This document shows, piece by piece, positions 26,644-36,133 of a stretch of 64,000 nucleotides of DNA; the first letter of the stretch is position 1, and each line of letters opens with the position of its first letter. This DNA comes from Staphylococcus carnosus. Lineage in GTDB: Bacteria > Bacillota > Bacilli > Staphylococcales > Staphylococcaceae. A program made the position numbers and the translations under genes. Under the pieces are notes generated by a model, which had not been told where the DNA came from, searched no databases, and saw only the letters and a program-made list of their open reading frames with translations. The DNA lies in assembly GCF_900458435.1 (NCBI RefSeq), contig NZ_UHCT01000001.1, positions 496,001 to 560,000 on the forward strand, in the 5' to 3' direction.

Positions 26644-26678
26644 TAAGCTCACTCTCTAATTAATAGAAAGTGAGCTTA
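26644..26678 (-). terminator. Terminator of the feo operon
   Basis: Arms TAAGCTCACT and AGTGAGCTTA (26644-26653, 26669-26678). On the minus strand the stem is followed by TTTTGTATC. Confidence 0.7.
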
Positions 26679-26687
26679 AAATTTATA

Positions 26688-26864
26688 TTATGATACATGC
26701 TTTTGATGTTTTTTCATTTCTTTAGGCATTGCGTGTCCGCAACCTTTGTTGATATCGCATGCGGCACATTTACCTTGTTTAGACTTTTTGAAGAAGCGGA
26801 TTAAAGTATATGCAGCATATCCGAAAATCAGCAATATAATGACAGCGTTAATTAAAATAGTCAT
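26688..26864 (-). CDS. FeoB-associated small Cys-containing membrane protein (FeoC-like)
   Basis: A 58-residue protein. It has one N-terminal membrane helix (MTILINAVIILLIFGYAAY), then a basic stretch and the cluster GKCAACDINKGCGHAM, which has three Cys and one His and could hold iron or a cluster. It is the third gene of the feo operon, starting 12 nt after feoB with an AGGAGGA site. Small Cys-rich membrane proteins of this kind are common after feoB in Firmicutes and are thought to support Fe(II) transport. Ferrous-iron binding is inference. Confidence 0.78.
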   Translation of the reverse strand: MTILINAVIILLIFGYAAYTLIRFFKKSKQGKCAACDINKGCGHAMPKEMKKHQKHVS

Positions 26865-26876
26865 TCAAATTCCTCC

Positions 26877-28871
26877 TTAACCAAAAAGTTGGCTTCCTTG
26901 GTAAACAATGAATGTTAAGACATAAGCGATTACAACAGGATAAAGCGTTGCAATGATTGTCCATTTCCAAGAAACTGTTTCTTTACGTATTGCTGCGACT
27001 GTAGATAAACATGGAATATATAACAAAATGAATAACATGAATGCATAAGCAGATGCCGGTGTGAAATGTGTTGAAATCATTCTTGTTAATCCGTGACTGT
27101 CAGTTGCATAAATAATAGCCATAGCACTGACAACAACTTCTTTAGCTAAGAAGCCTGGAATTAAAGTTGCGCCTGCTTGCCATGTTCCAAAACCAAGCGG
27201 TACAAGCAATGGGGCAATGCATGCTCCGATAATTTGCAAGAAGCTGTGATCAACATTAACACCAAAACCAGTTGGTCCTGCGTAATTTAACATCCAAATA
27301 ACTACTGAACCGCCAAAGATAAATGTTCCGGCTTTTTTCACGAAACCTTTTGCTTTTTCCCATGTACTGCGCCATAAAGTTTTAGCTGACGGCATACGAT
27401 ATGGCGGTAATTCAATAACGAATACAGAGTTTTCTTTTTTCAAAATTGTTTTAGTCATTACAAAGCTGACAACCAGTGCGACAACGATGCCGATGACATA
27501 TAAACTTAAAACGACTAATGCTTGATTTTCTTTAAAGAATACACCAGCAAATAATGCATAAACAGGAAGTCTAGCTGAACAAGACATAAATGGCGTGATT
27601 AAAATCGTTGTCAATCGTTCTTTTTCTTGTTCGATACTTCTTGTAGCCATAACACCCGGAACATTACAACCGAACCCAATAATCATAGGAATAAAAGATT
27701 TGCCATTTAATCCTAAACCTTCCATTATCTTATCCATAATAAGCGCAATACGTGCCATATAACCTGAGTCTTCAAGTAAAGAAATGAAGAAGAATAAAAT
27801 CATAATTTGTGGTACGAATACTATTACTGCACCTACACCAGCAATGATGCCATCTGTAATCAAATCTTTTAAGAATGGGAATAAACCGATTGCATCCATT
27901 CCTTGATTGACCCCATCAGTAAAAGGACCGCCTATAAATTCATCCAACTTATCTGATAACGGTGTACCAATCCATGAAAATGTAGCTTGGAAAATCAACC
28001 ACATAATCACTAAGAAAATAGGGATACCTACGATTTTATTTGTTAGTATTTTATCCACACGATCAGTCAAATATTGTTTTTTCTTATTAGGATAGGTAAT
28101 CACATCTTCTAAGAGTTCATCAATATACTCAGTACGAGAACGGCGCATACTGTCGACAATTGATACATCCAATTGTTCAGCTAAATTCTCTCTAATTGTT
28201 CTTAATTCTGGGTGGTTATGTGCACCAATAAATTGTTCAATCGCAGGATTGCCTAATAAATATTGAACTGCAATAAATCGATGACGTTTACTTGGCAAGT
28301 CTAGTTGTTCTTTGAAGTAATGCTGCAGCTTTGATAAAGCAGAATCAACTGTGTGGTCATATGGAATTTTTAATGGTTGTGCAGTAGATAAATCATCGTC
28401 TTTCAATAATTCTAAAATACTGTCGACACCTTGGCCACTTCTTGCCACAATCGGCAGTATCGGCATTTTCAATCGTCGCATCAATAAATTACGATTAATC
28501 TCAATACCTCGTTTAGAAGCGACATCCCCCATATTCAAACAAAGTAAAATAGGAGATCCGAATTCCATCAATTGAGTCGTTAGTAACAAGTTACGTTTTA
28601 ACTGTACGGCATCTACAATGTTAATCACTTTGGAAAAATCATCATGCAGCAAATAATCAGTAACGACCGATTCATCTTTAGAAATCGGCAGTAAATCATA
28701 AATACCCGGCAAGTCGACCAATTCGCCTTGCTTATCCTTTAACATACCCACTTTTTTCTCAACAGTGACACCGCTCCAGTTACCTACATATTCATAAGAG
28801 CCGGTCAGTGCGTTGAAAAGTGTTGTTTTGCCGACATTCGGATTGCCGACAATACAATACGTGTTATGCAT
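26877..28871 (-). CDS. feoB: Ferrous iron transporter FeoB
   Basis: A 664-residue Fe(II) transporter. The cytosolic N-terminal G domain shows G1 [12 protein letters not shown], the G2 region [10 protein letters not shown]3 DLPGIYDL and a G4 NMGD. Two inverted membrane gate regions follow; [13 protein letters not shown] with [13 protein letters not shown] marks the first gate, and the later [21 protein letters not shown] the second. The length is normal. The start overlaps the end of feoA by 8 nt. It is likely induced when iron is low through the Fur box upstream. Confidence 0.93.
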   Translation of the reverse strand: MHNTYCIVGNPNVGKTTLFNALTGSYEYVGNWSGVTVEKKVGMLKDKQGELVDLPGIYDLLPISKDESVVTDYLLHDDFSKVINIVDAVQLKRNLLLTTQLMEFGSPILLCLNMGDVASKRGIEINRNLLMRRLKMPILPIVARSGQGVDSILELLKDDDLSTAQPLKIPYDHTVDSALSKLQHYFKEQLDLPSKRHRFIAVQYLLGNPAIEQFIGAHNHPELRTIRENLAEQLDVSIVDSMRRSRTEYIDELLEDVITYPNKKKQYLTDRVDKILTNKIVGIPIFLVIMWLIFQATFSWIGTPLSDKLDEFIGGPFTDGVNQGMDAIGLFPFLKDLITDGIIAGVGAVIVFVPQIMILFFFISLLEDSGYMARIALIMDKIMEGLGLNGKSFIPMIIGFGCNVPGVMATRSIEQEKERLTTILITPFMSCSARLPVYALFAGVFFKENQALVVLSLYVIGIVVALVVSFVMTKTILKKENSVFVIELPPYRMPSAKTLWRSTWEKAKGFVKKAGTFIFGGSVVIWMLNYAGPTGFGVNVDHSFLQIIGACIAPLLVPLGFGTWQAGATLIPGFLAKEVVVSAMAIIYATDSHGLTRMISTHFTPASAYAFMLFILLYIPCLSTVAAIRKETVSWKWTIIATLYPVVIAYVLTFIVYQGSQLFG

Positions 28872-29100
28872 CTGCTTGCTCCAACATTATTTTGCAAGCA
28901 TCGCAGTGACGAATACCGATACATTGTCCATTCATTTCTAGAGTACATGGACCTTTCATGAAAAATTTCTGACGAACTTTAATTTTGCTTCCGATTGTAA
29001 AACCAAGTGCGCTGAGTCGATGTGCAAGCATTGTGTTTTCAAAGTTAATACTTGTAATTTTATATGTTAAGCCTTTTTCGGCGTTAGCTGCGTGAACCAT
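28864..29100 (-). CDS. feoA: Ferrous iron transport protein FeoA
   Basis: A 78-residue SH3-like FeoA protein that assists FeoB. Family features are the N-terminal [10 protein letters not shown], the [19 protein letters not shown] core and a C-terminal [12 protein letters not shown] with two Cys. The ATG at 29100 is about 11 nt after GAGAGG; a GTG at 29112 sits directly on that motif and is less likely. First gene of feoA-feoB-small protein. Confidence 0.85.
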   Translation of the reverse strand: MVHAANAEKGLTYKITSINFENTMLAHRLSALGFTIGSKIKVRQKFFMKGPCTLEMNGQCIGIRHCDACKIMLEQADA

Positions 29101-29654
29101 TACGAGTGCCACCTCTCAAAAAAATAATTGTAATTGATTATTATTATCAATGATATTTTACACCCATATTGAAAGGTCTACAATCTTTTTTTAAATAATA
29201 TTAGCTGAATGTAAAAAAGTAATAGGGATGTAATAATTCTAAATCTAATGAAAAGGCGTTGAAATCCAGTGTTCATAAGGTTTTTGCACACTCAATATAC
29301 TTATGATAAATGTCGAAAAGAAGTCAAAAATATTATGAAGAAAATATTTGGAAATAGAGAAATAAATATTATCTTCTTTAAGCCCTATAAAGATTAAATA
29401 TGTAAGTAATATTGAGCAAATACAAAGACATTTTTAAGGTTATACGAGGTTCTAAACAAGTTCATTTTAAACAACAATAAAGTTTGTAAATTACATGTTA
29501 AAAGTATGCAAGGATTCAATTAATATCAAAAAAACTGTGTTTTTTTCCCTTATAATGAATCACAAGCGGTCGGATTAGTCGTGAAAGCTAAGCACCATCA
29601 ACGCTTCTGACATGTAGCATTCAATTTTCCGCATTACGGAGGTAACGAAGCAAT
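29101..29654. other. Divergent intergenic region, feoA / capA-like
   Basis: About 550 AT-rich bases. The feoA-proximal end holds the Fur box (29135-29149). The capA-proximal end has a TATAAT (29551-29556) without a clear -35, followed by a roughly 90-nt leader of higher GC that includes short potential stems such as GCTAAGC/GCTT. Nothing is recognised in the 350 bases between. Confidence 0.5.
29135..29149. promoter_or_regulatory. Fur box upstream of feoA
   Basis: TGATTATTATTATCA matches 13 of 14 fixed positions of the 7-1-7 Fur consensus TGATAATNATTATCA. It lies about 35-50 bp upstream of the feoA start. Confidence 0.75.
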
Positions 29655-30401
29655 ATGGAAGAAAACAAAAGTTATGATTTTTCAAAGTTATGGGAGATTA
29701 TCAAACGCAACTTAAAGTGGCTGATAATTCTGCCGATTGTATGCCTATTATTGAGTGTGCTGGTTACAGCAGTGGCAGTACATCCTAAATACCAAGCAAC
29801 CTCACAAGTTATCATCAACAAGAGCGATAAAGGTGATTTGACAATGGCTGAAAAATTCCAAGCAGGTTCGCAAATCGTCGCTACATATACTGATATCGCA
29901 AAGAGTCCTCGCGTACTAGGTAAAGTGGCAGATAAAGTCGGTCATGGAGAAACGGCTAATTCAATTTCAGAAAAAGTAGAAATAAGCAATGAGCCGAATT
30001 CACAAGTTTTGAATTTTACTGCTACAGATCAAGATAAAAAACAGGCTGAAGAAATGGCTGATCAATCAGCTGAAATTTTCAAGAAACAAATTAGTCAACT
30101 TGCCGATAAAGGTGAAATTGATGTGTTATCTAAATCAGCAGATAATGTGAAGTCTACTCCAGTAAGCATGGGCAAAAATGCTGCAGTCGGTTTTATTGCA
30201 GGACTCATTTTAGCTGTCATTTTAATCTGTATTTTAGAATTGATCAGAAATTCGAAGAAAAACAAAGCGACTCGTTCAGAGACGCACAGCACTCAACAAC
30301 ATCATCGTAGAAGAACAAAAAGAGAGGGTTTAACTCAAGAAGGTTTAGAAAACCACGTTGAGGATAGCGAACCAGATGATATCAATCATCATCGTCAATA
30401 A
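29655..30401 (+). CDS. CapA-like polysaccharide chain-length/kinase-activator protein (Wzz family)
   Basis: A 248-residue Wzz-type membrane protein. It has helix 1 near residues 18-40 (LKWLIILPIVCLLLSVLVTAV), an external domain with AMAEKFQ-like and TATDQDKKQAEEMADQSAEIF segments, and helix 2 near 173-195. In staphylococci CapA activates the tyrosine kinase CapB and controls capsule length. The cytosolic tail after helix 2 is unusually long (about 50 residues), rich in His, Arg and acidic residues, and has no Tyr. No kinase gene follows; a CapD-like gene does. Function in exopolysaccharide control is inference. Confidence 0.75.
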   Translation: MEENKSYDFSKLWEIIKRNLKWLIILPIVCLLLSVLVTAVAVHPKYQATSQVIINKSDKGDLTMAEKFQAGSQIVATYTDIAKSPRVLGKVADKVGHGETANSISEKVEISNEPNSQVLNFTATDQDKKQAEEMADQSAEIFKKQISQLADKGEIDVLSKSADNVKSTPVSMGKNAAVGFIAGLILAVILICILELIRNSKKNKATRSETHSTQQHHRRRTKREGLTQEGLENHVEDSEPDDINHHRQ

Positions 30402-30416
30402 ACTTCTCTAATAACA

Positions 30417-30460
30417 AGAAGGTTGGGATTTGTTAGGAATTCCTAACCTCTTCTATTTTT
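30417..30460 (+). terminator. Terminator/attenuator between capA-like and capD-like genes
   Basis: AGAAG-GTTGGGA (30417-30428) pairs with TCCTAACCTCTTCT (30441-30454), then T5. A perfect 16-bp palindrome GTTAGGAATTCCTAAC (30432-30447) competes with it, so two alternative folds are possible. Confidence 0.5.
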
Positions 30461-30520
30461 CAATGTACATATTACTTGCCGTAGAGACAAAGAGAGCATT
30501 TAAAATTGGGGTGAAAGAAA

Positions 30521-32404
30521 GTGTCCAAAATACCAGTGAGACAGCAGCGTCTGATATTCTTTTTAATTATAGACTCGCTTATCGTCGCATTTTCTGTCTT
30601 CTTAAGTTATTCAATTCTAGAACCATATTTTCGTGGTTATTCTTTAACATTACTTATATTATCTTCATTAGTTTTACTATGTTCACATCATATTTTTGCG
30701 AGTGTTTTCAATTTATACCATCGTGCATGGGAATACGCCAGTATTAATGAAATGTTTGTCATCGTTAAAGCTGTAACGTGTTCGATGGCTTTAACTGTGC
30801 TTATCGTTCCATTCTTCACACATGAAGGACCATTTTTAAGATTGTATTTTATCACATGGATGATGCATATTCTGTTAATTGGCGGTTCAAGATTATCTTG
30901 GAGAATATTCAATAGAACGGTTAATCGTCGAGGTCGAAAATCTAAAAACACTTTAGTTATCGGTGCAGGCGCAGGCGGTTCAATGCTGGTTCAACAAATG
31001 TTGAAACGTCCTGGTATGGGTATGGAACCTGTGCTTGCTGTAGATGATGACCCTAATAAACAAAAATTAACGATTACTGAAGGCGTTAAAGTTCAAGGGA
31101 AAATTGAAGATGTTCCTGATTTAGTACGCAAGTATCGTATTAAAAAAATAATCATTGCGATTCCGACATTATCGCAGAAACGATTACGTGAAATTAATGA
31201 AATATGTGAAAATCTTGGCGTTACTGTATTGAAAATGCCGAATATCGAAGAAGTTATGTCTGGTGAATTAGAAGTTAACCAATTGAAAAAGGTTGAAGTA
31301 GAAGATTTGCTTGGACGTGATCCAGTGGAACTAGATATGCAATTGATTTCTAAAGAATTAACACATCAAACGATTATGGTTACTGGTGCAGGCGGTTCTA
31401 TCGGTTCAGAAATCTGTCAACAAGTTTGTCGTTTTGCCCCTGCTAGAATTATCTTACTTGGACACGGTGAGAATAGTATTTATTTGATTCACCAAGAACT
31501 GCAAAAACAATATGGCGATCAAATTGATATTGTTCCTGTGATTGCTGATATTCAAGATCGTTCTCGTATGTTTAAAATTTTAGATCATTATCAACCGTAT
31601 GTTGTTTACCATGCTGCAGCACATAAACATGTGCCAATGATGGAATATAACCCAAGTGAAGCTATCAAGAACAATGTAATGGGTACGAAAAATACGGCAG
31701 AAGCTGCACGTCATGCAAGAGTCAGCAAATTTGTAATGATTTCAACTGACAAAGCGGTAAACCCTCCGAATGTGATGGGAGCTTCTAAACGTGCTGCTGA
31801 GATGATTGTTCAAAGTATGAATGAGGACAATTGTAAAACAGATTTTGTGGCTGTACGATTTGGTAATGTGCTTGGTTCACGCGGTTCTGTTATTCCATTG
31901 TTCAAAAAACAAATCGAAGCAGGCGGACCGATTACTGTTACGCACCCTGATATTACACGTTACTTTATGACGATTCCTGAAGCTGCACGTTTGGTTTTAC
32001 AAGCAGGTGCGATTGCTGAAGGCGGAGAGGTCTTTGTACTCGATATGGGTGAACCTGTGAAAATTGTTGATTTAGCCAAAAACTTAATCCGATTAAGCGG
32101 ATATAAAGATGGCGATATTGAGATTCAATTTACTGGTTTGCGACCTGGCGAGAAATTATACGAAGAGTTGTTAGATGAAGATGAAATTCATCCAGAACAA
32201 GTATATGAAAAAATCTATCGCGGTAAGGTAGAAACAATGAAAAATGATGATGTATTGCGTATCCTTGATGAAATCATTCATAGTAAAGATTATAAGCAAA
32301 AATTAATTGACTTAGCTAATCATCGCTATGAAGATAAAAATGGAAAAATCGATACTGCAGACGAAGGGAACGATGACATACCACCCTTTCGTGTAATTAA
32401 TTAA
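30521..32404 (+). CDS. capD: CapD-like nucleotide-sugar 4,6-dehydratase, membrane-bound
   Basis: A 627-residue polysaccharide biosynthesis protein. Four N-terminal membrane helices (residues about 10-115) precede a CoA-binding-like Rossmann domain (GAGAGGSMLVQQML, near 148) and a C-terminal extended SDR domain (MVTGAGGSIGSEICQQ near 287, YHAAAHKHVPMME, STDKAVNPPNVMGASKR). Enzymes of this type make UDP-4-keto-6-deoxy sugars from UDP-GlcNAc for capsule or teichoic-type polymers. The start is a GTG after GGGTGA. The gene is complete. Only two capsule-type genes are present here, so the rest of the pathway must be elsewhere. Confidence 0.8.
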   Translation: MSKIPVRQQRLIFFLIIDSLIVAFSVFLSYSILEPYFRGYSLTLLILSSLVLLCSHHIFASVFNLYHRAWEYASINEMFVIVKAVTCSMALTVLIVPFFTHEGPFLRLYFITWMMHILLIGGSRLSWRIFNRTVNRRGRKSKNTLVIGAGAGGSMLVQQMLKRPGMGMEPVLAVDDDPNKQKLTITEGVKVQGKIEDVPDLVRKYRIKKIIIAIPTLSQKRLREINEICENLGVTVLKMPNIEEVMSGELEVNQLKKVEVEDLLGRDPVELDMQLISKELTHQTIMVTGAGGSIGSEICQQVCRFAPARIILLGHGENSIYLIHQELQKQYGDQIDIVPVIADIQDRSRMFKILDHYQPYVVYHAAAHKHVPMMEYNPSEAIKNNVMGTKNTAEAARHARVSKFVMISTDKAVNPPNVMGASKRAAEMIVQSMNEDNCKTDFVAVRFGNVLGSRGSVIPLFKKQIEAGGPITVTHPDITRYFMTIPEAARLVLQAGAIAEGGEVFVLDMGEPVKIVDLAKNLIRLSGYKDGDIEIQFTGLRPGEKLYEELLDEDEIHPEQVYEKIYRGKVETMKNDDVLRILDEIIHSKDYKQKLIDLANHRYEDKNGKIDTADEGNDDIPPFRVIN

Positions 32405-32408
32405 CTCT

Positions 32409-32436
32409 AAGCGCCTGTTATTGCAGGTGCTTTTTT
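32409..32436 (+). terminator. Terminator of capD-like gene
   Basis: AAGCGCCTG/CAGGTGCTT arms (32409-32417, 32424-32432), six T at the end. Confidence 0.8.
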
Positions 32437-32577
32437 ATATGATGAAATGGAGGATAAAGAAGATAATAGACATGAGATTAATCTTTTATAAGGCTATGAT
32501 GAATCATAATAATGTTTGACATATATAAATGAAGTTAGAAACCAAAAAGGATTTGTTGGCTTTGTTAAGGTTCTTGA

Positions 32578-32606
32578 TTGACTAATGAATATGAAAATCA
32601 TAATAT
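32578..32606 (+). promoter_or_regulatory. SigA promoter of galU
   Basis: TTGACT (32578-32583), 17-bp spacer, TAATAT (32601-32606). A second possible -10, TATAAT, lies at 32611-32616. Confidence 0.55.
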
Positions 32607-32777
32607 TGGTTATAATGGGAATTTTAGAGGGAGCGGGCAGTCTGACTTGCTTTCTACGGGGCTTAAGCAGATAGGTCATCATGTATATACGAAAGATACA
32701 TATGTAGTTGAGAGCGTTTTCAATACAAGTGCGACTTAACAACTGTTTCTGCCACCTTTTTATAAAGGAGAATTTAA

Positions 32778-33644
32778 ATGTCGAAGATTAAAAAAGCAGT
32801 TATACCAGCAGCAGGTTTAGGGACACGTTTTTTACCTGCAACTAAGGCAATGCCTAAGGAAATGTTGCCGATATTAGATAAGCCGACGATTCAATATATT
32901 GTTGAAGAGGCTGCACGTGCAGGTATCGAAGATATTATTATTGTGACAGGTAAACATAAACGTGCCATTGAAGATCATTTTGATAATCAAATGGAACTTG
33001 AAAGTAATTTGCGTGAAAAAGGAAAAGATGAATTGCTTGAAAAAGTTCAACATTCCACACAACTCGCAAATATTTTCTATGTACGCCAACGTGAACAAAA
33101 AGGTTTAGGTCATGCGATTTGGACAGCACGTCAATTTATTGGCAACGAACCATTTGCTGTGTTATTAGGTGATGACATTGTTGAATCAGATAATCCGGCA
33201 ATTAAACAATTAATGGATGTTTACGATGAAACGAATAAATCTGTAATTGGTGTACAAACTGTTCCAGAAAGTGAAACACATCGTTATGGTATTGTAAAAC
33301 CTGAAAAACAAGATGGACGTTTGTATGAAGTTGAAAAATTCGTAGAAAAACCAGCACCAGGTACTGCACCATCTAATTTAGCGATTATGGGCCGTTATGT
33401 CTTAAAACCTGAAATCTTTGATTATTTATCAACACAAGATAAAGGCAGCGGCGGTGAAATTCAATTAACAGATGCAATTGAACGTTTGAACCAAGATGAT
33501 CAAGTATATGCATATGATTTTGAAGGTCATCGTTATGATGTGGGTGAAAAAACTGGTTTTGTTAAAACAACAATTGCTTATGCATTAAAAGATGCTGAAA
33601 TGAAAGACGAAATTAAAGATTATATTAAAAACTTAGAGTTATAG
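32778..33644 (+). CDS. galU: UTP-glucose-1-phosphate uridylyltransferase
   Basis: A 288-residue nucleotidyltransferase making UDP-glucose from UTP and glucose 1-phosphate, for glycolipid anchor and teichoic acid glucosylation (GtaB role in staphylococci). The N-terminal signature [26 protein letters not shown], the [18 protein letters not shown] segment (near 190) and the C-terminal [12 protein letters not shown] are complete. AAAGGAG precedes the ATG. A separate promoter and a long leader lie upstream. Confidence 0.93.
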   Translation: MSKIKKAVIPAAGLGTRFLPATKAMPKEMLPILDKPTIQYIVEEAARAGIEDIIIVTGKHKRAIEDHFDNQMELESNLREKGKDELLEKVQHSTQLANIFYVRQREQKGLGHAIWTARQFIGNEPFAVLLGDDIVESDNPAIKQLMDVYDETNKSVIGVQTVPESETHRYGIVKPEKQDGRLYEVEKFVEKPAPGTAPSNLAIMGRYVLKPEIFDYLSTQDKGSGGEIQLTDAIERLNQDDQVYAYDFEGHRYDVGEKTGFVKTTIAYALKDAEMKDEIKDYIKNLEL

Positions 33645-33653
33645 TTTTTAGCG

Positions 33654-33688
33654 AGGAGATGCTGTCTTATTTGAGAGCATCTCCTTTT
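33654..33688 (+). terminator. Terminator of galU
   Basis: AGGAGATGCT/AGCATCTCCT arms (33654-33663, 33676-33685) and a short T run. Confidence 0.75.
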
Positions 33689-33716
33689 AATTATTATATA
33701 AATTTTCTTGAAGAAC

Positions 33717-33741
33717 GTTATTAATTAACAGTTTAGGGTAA
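33717..33741 (+). promoter_or_regulatory. Possible SigB promoter of uspA
   Basis: GTTATT (33717-33722), 13-bp spacer, GGGTAA (33736-33741) resembles the staphylococcal SigB pattern GTTTAA-N12-15-GGGTAT. It is about 50 bp upstream of a stress protein gene, which fits. Confidence 0.35.
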
Positions 33742-33792
33742 ATTAATAATGAATAAATTATTAAACAACTTTTTCAAGAAAGAGTGATGTAT

Positions 33793-34215
33793 ATGTATAA
33801 AAATATCTTAGTACCATTCGATTTTGGTAATGCTTTTAATAATGTTCCAGAACAATTGCAAAAACTTACAAATGGTTCAGAAGATGCTCAAATTACAGTA
33901 TTCAACGTTATCTCTGAAACGGATTTAGCTAATTATGTACGTTATCAAAATAAACATTTTGAAGAAGTAACAAAAGAAAAAGAAGAAGATATGAAACCAT
34001 TTATTAAAAAACTTGAAGATCTTAATCTTCCTTATGACATTGTATTTACAGTAGGTTCTGCTACTACAGAAATTTTATCTGAATTAGAAGCTAATGATTA
34101 CGATGTTGTAGTAATGAGTAATAAGCGTTCTCGTGTTGAACTAAAACACGTTTTAGGACATGTCACTCATAAAGTTGCAAAACGTGCGCATACACCTGTC
34201 CTTATTGTTAAATAG
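33793..34215 (+). CDS. Universal stress protein UspA family
   Basis: A 140-residue Usp protein. It starts with MYKNILVPFDFGNAF and ends with the family nucleotide-binding/hydrophobic segment VLGHVTHKVAKRAHTPVLIVK. The middle has VVVMSNKRSRVELKHVLG. The ATG at 33793 is favoured by AAAGAG spacing and by family starts, over the GTG/ATG at 33784/33787. A cytosolic stress-survival role is expected. A SigB-like promoter lies upstream. Confidence 0.85.
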   Translation: MYKNILVPFDFGNAFNNVPEQLQKLTNGSEDAQITVFNVISETDLANYVRYQNKHFEEVTKEKEEDMKPFIKKLEDLNLPYDIVFTVGSATTEILSELEANDYDVVVMSNKRSRVELKHVLGHVTHKVAKRAHTPVLIVK

Positions 34216-34225
34216 ATATTTTCAA

Positions 34226-34247
34226 AAACCGCTGCGGCGGTTTTTTT
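34226..34247 (+). terminator. Terminator of uspA
   Basis: AAACCGC-TGCG-GCGGTTT followed by T (to 34247). Confidence 0.85.
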
Positions 34248-34323
34248 GTTTTTAAAGAAACAGTGTATTTGTCATTTAAAGTTGGGAAACGGGTAAATAA
34301 CTGACAAAGAGGAGGAATTGATT

Positions 34324-35241
34324 ATGGAAATTTTAAAGTTTAATGATTGGAAAGATGAACAACTTACATTACACCTCATTACACAGATTTTAGGTAAATA
34401 CAAAGTAGAGTGTGCATACCAAGAACCACAGTGGGAACATGTTACATTAGATATTACGAGCGAAGGTCTTACAACAGGGTTACTATATGTGGATGATAAT
34501 CATTTTTCAATCGACATCAATATTCTGGATGATTTAATCGAAGTACGTGTCAATAACGAAAAAACAGCATTTCCTTTAGAAAACGGAAAGACAATACAAG
34601 ACTATTATAAACAAATAGAAGATACACTAAATAACTATGATATTAAAGTCGAACTTAATACTAAGCCGCAAGAAATGGAAAACAAAATCCCATTAGATGA
34701 AGATACAACACATCATCACTATGACCATGATATTGCAGTGAAAGCATTGGAATTAATGCAATATGCAGAACGCACGCTTAAACGTTTTATTGGTCCATTA
34801 CGTGCCAGAACAGCAGGTCCTGCATTCTTTTGGGGAACTTTTGACGTTTCAGCGATTGTTGTTTACAGCAAGTTTTATCAAGAATTCAAACCTGACCAAG
34901 TGATTGAATATGGTGCTTTTGATGAAGAAATGATTGAGTTCGGTTTCTGGTTCGGTGGTGGAGACTTTGAAGGTCCGACATACTTCGTTTTACCTTATCC
35001 ATTCGTAGATAAAAACTTTACATTTAACGAATCGCTTCCTGAAGGCGCGAGATTCGATCCGACACTGACAGAGTTTGTATATGAATTGCAACACGGAGAT
35101 TTAAGAGAATTAGATACCATTAATGCTGTATTTGAAAGTGGTTTTGATATCTTCGCAAAACATCTGGATTGGCCGAAAATCGATCATTGTACAGTATCGA
35201 TGCATATGCCTCCGAACATGCATACTGACAAAGATGAATAG
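34324..35241 (+). CDS. DUF5996 family protein
   Basis: A 305-residue soluble protein with no signal peptide or membrane helix. The family-like segments are FIGPLRARTAGPAFFWGTFDVSA (about residue 155), FGFWFGGGDFEGPTYFVLPYPF (about 215) and a C-terminal AKHLDWPKIDH. The function of the family is unknown. The ATG at 34324 follows GAGGAGG with 8-nt spacing. A HHHYDHD stretch (about residue 130) might bind metal, but this is not a family hallmark that I know. Confidence 0.6.
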   Translation: MEILKFNDWKDEQLTLHLITQILGKYKVECAYQEPQWEHVTLDITSEGLTTGLLYVDDNHFSIDINILDDLIEVRVNNEKTAFPLENGKTIQDYYKQIEDTLNNYDIKVELNTKPQEMENKIPLDEDTTHHHYDHDIAVKALELMQYAERTLKRFIGPLRARTAGPAFFWGTFDVSAIVVYSKFYQEFKPDQVIEYGAFDEEMIEFGFWFGGGDFEGPTYFVLPYPFVDKNFTFNESLPEGARFDPTLTEFVYELQHGDLRELDTINAVFESGFDIFAKHLDWPKIDHCTVSMHMPPNMHTDKDE

Positions 35242-35324
35242 CATATGATTATTAAATCATATATACTATATTTAATCGTGCAGATTAGACAACTTAGATT
35301 CCAATGACAGAAAGGGCGACAGCA

Positions 35325-36050
35325 ATGATAGAAATGGATGGCATCGTTGCCAAAATGAAAAATCAGAAAATCAATTATGATCGCGTATTAAAGAAAATGA
35401 TTCAACAATGGGAACGCTCAGAAGAACGTCCTAAAATACTGCTGCATAGTTGTTGTGCACCATGCAGTACGTATGTATTAGAATTTCTTTCAGAATATGC
35501 AGATTTAGCTATTTATTTTGCGAATCCGAATATTCATCCGAAAAAAGAATACGAACGCAGAGCATGGGTTCAAAAAGATTTTATAGAAAAATTCAATCAG
35601 GAAAATAATACGAATGTACGTTATATCGAGGCACCTTATAAACCGCATGAGTTTATGAAGATGGCAAAAGAACGCGGATTAACAGATGAACCTGAAGGTG
35701 GATTACGATGTCGTGCATGATTTGAAATGCGCTTAGACATGGTTGCTGAAGCGGCTGTTGAATATGGCTATGATTATTTCGGCAGTGCATTGACACTTTC
35801 ACCTAAAAAGAATGCACAGCTGATCAACGAACTCGGTGCAGAAGTTCAAAAACTTTATGATGTCAATTACCTTCCAAGTGACTTTAAGAAAAATAAAGGC
35901 TATGAACGTTCATTAGAAATGTGCAGAGATTATAATATTTATCGTCAATGTTATTGTGGCTGTGTCTTTGCAGCACAAGTACAAGGAATTGATTTTAAAG
36001 AGGTAAATCAAGCAGCAAAAGCATTTTTAGATACAGTTGAAACAAAATAA
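35325..36050 (+). pseudogene. queH: Epoxyqueuosine reductase QueH, interrupted by in-frame TGA
   Basis: The reading frame encodes QueH, the iron-sulfur enzyme that reduces epoxyqueuosine to queuosine in tRNA. It has LLHSCCAPCSTYVLEFLSEY near residue 40, IYFANPNIHPKKEYERR, and the C-terminal YRQCYCGCVFA. At 35718-35720 a TGA replaces the codon expected for the second Cys of the family CRACFxMRL motif; the frame continues open for 110 codons. A single base change from TGC or TGT explains it. The lost Cys belongs to a conserved CxxC pair likely involved in metal or cluster binding. The ATG at 35325 follows AAAGGG. Treated as a pseudogene; readthrough is discussed in the findings. Confidence 0.8.
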
Positions 36051-36063
36051 TAGGTGAAGTGAA

Positions 36064-36099
36064 AGCAGTACGCCACTAAAAAAGGCGTGCTGCTTTTTT
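36064..36099 (+). terminator. Terminator of queH
   Basis: AGCAGTACGCC/GGCGTGCTGCT arms (36064-36074, 36084-36094) and a run of six T. Confidence 0.85.
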
Positions 36100-36133
36100 A
36101 CTGAACACACCGAATAAAGCATGTTTTAAGTGA

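Larger units (their letters stand above)
32405..32777. other. Intergenic region before galU with promoter and leader
   Basis: It holds the capD terminator, then about 140 AT-rich bases without visible features, the galU promoter (32578-32606), and a roughly 160-nt leader. The leader is richer in GC and contains a short hairpin ATGTAT/ATACAT around a CGAAAG loop. No known riboswitch class was recognised. Confidence 0.5.

Noticed and set aside
32494..32742. Minus-strand 82-residue frame upstream of galU
   Set aside because: It runs antisense to the galU promoter and leader, has no ribosome binding site, and has no recognisable motif.
35718..35780. SECIS-type hairpin for selenocysteine insertion in queH
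   Set aside because: Only a 5-bp stem with a large loop can be drawn after the TGA. No sel genes are in the window, and the genus is not known to make selenoproteins.
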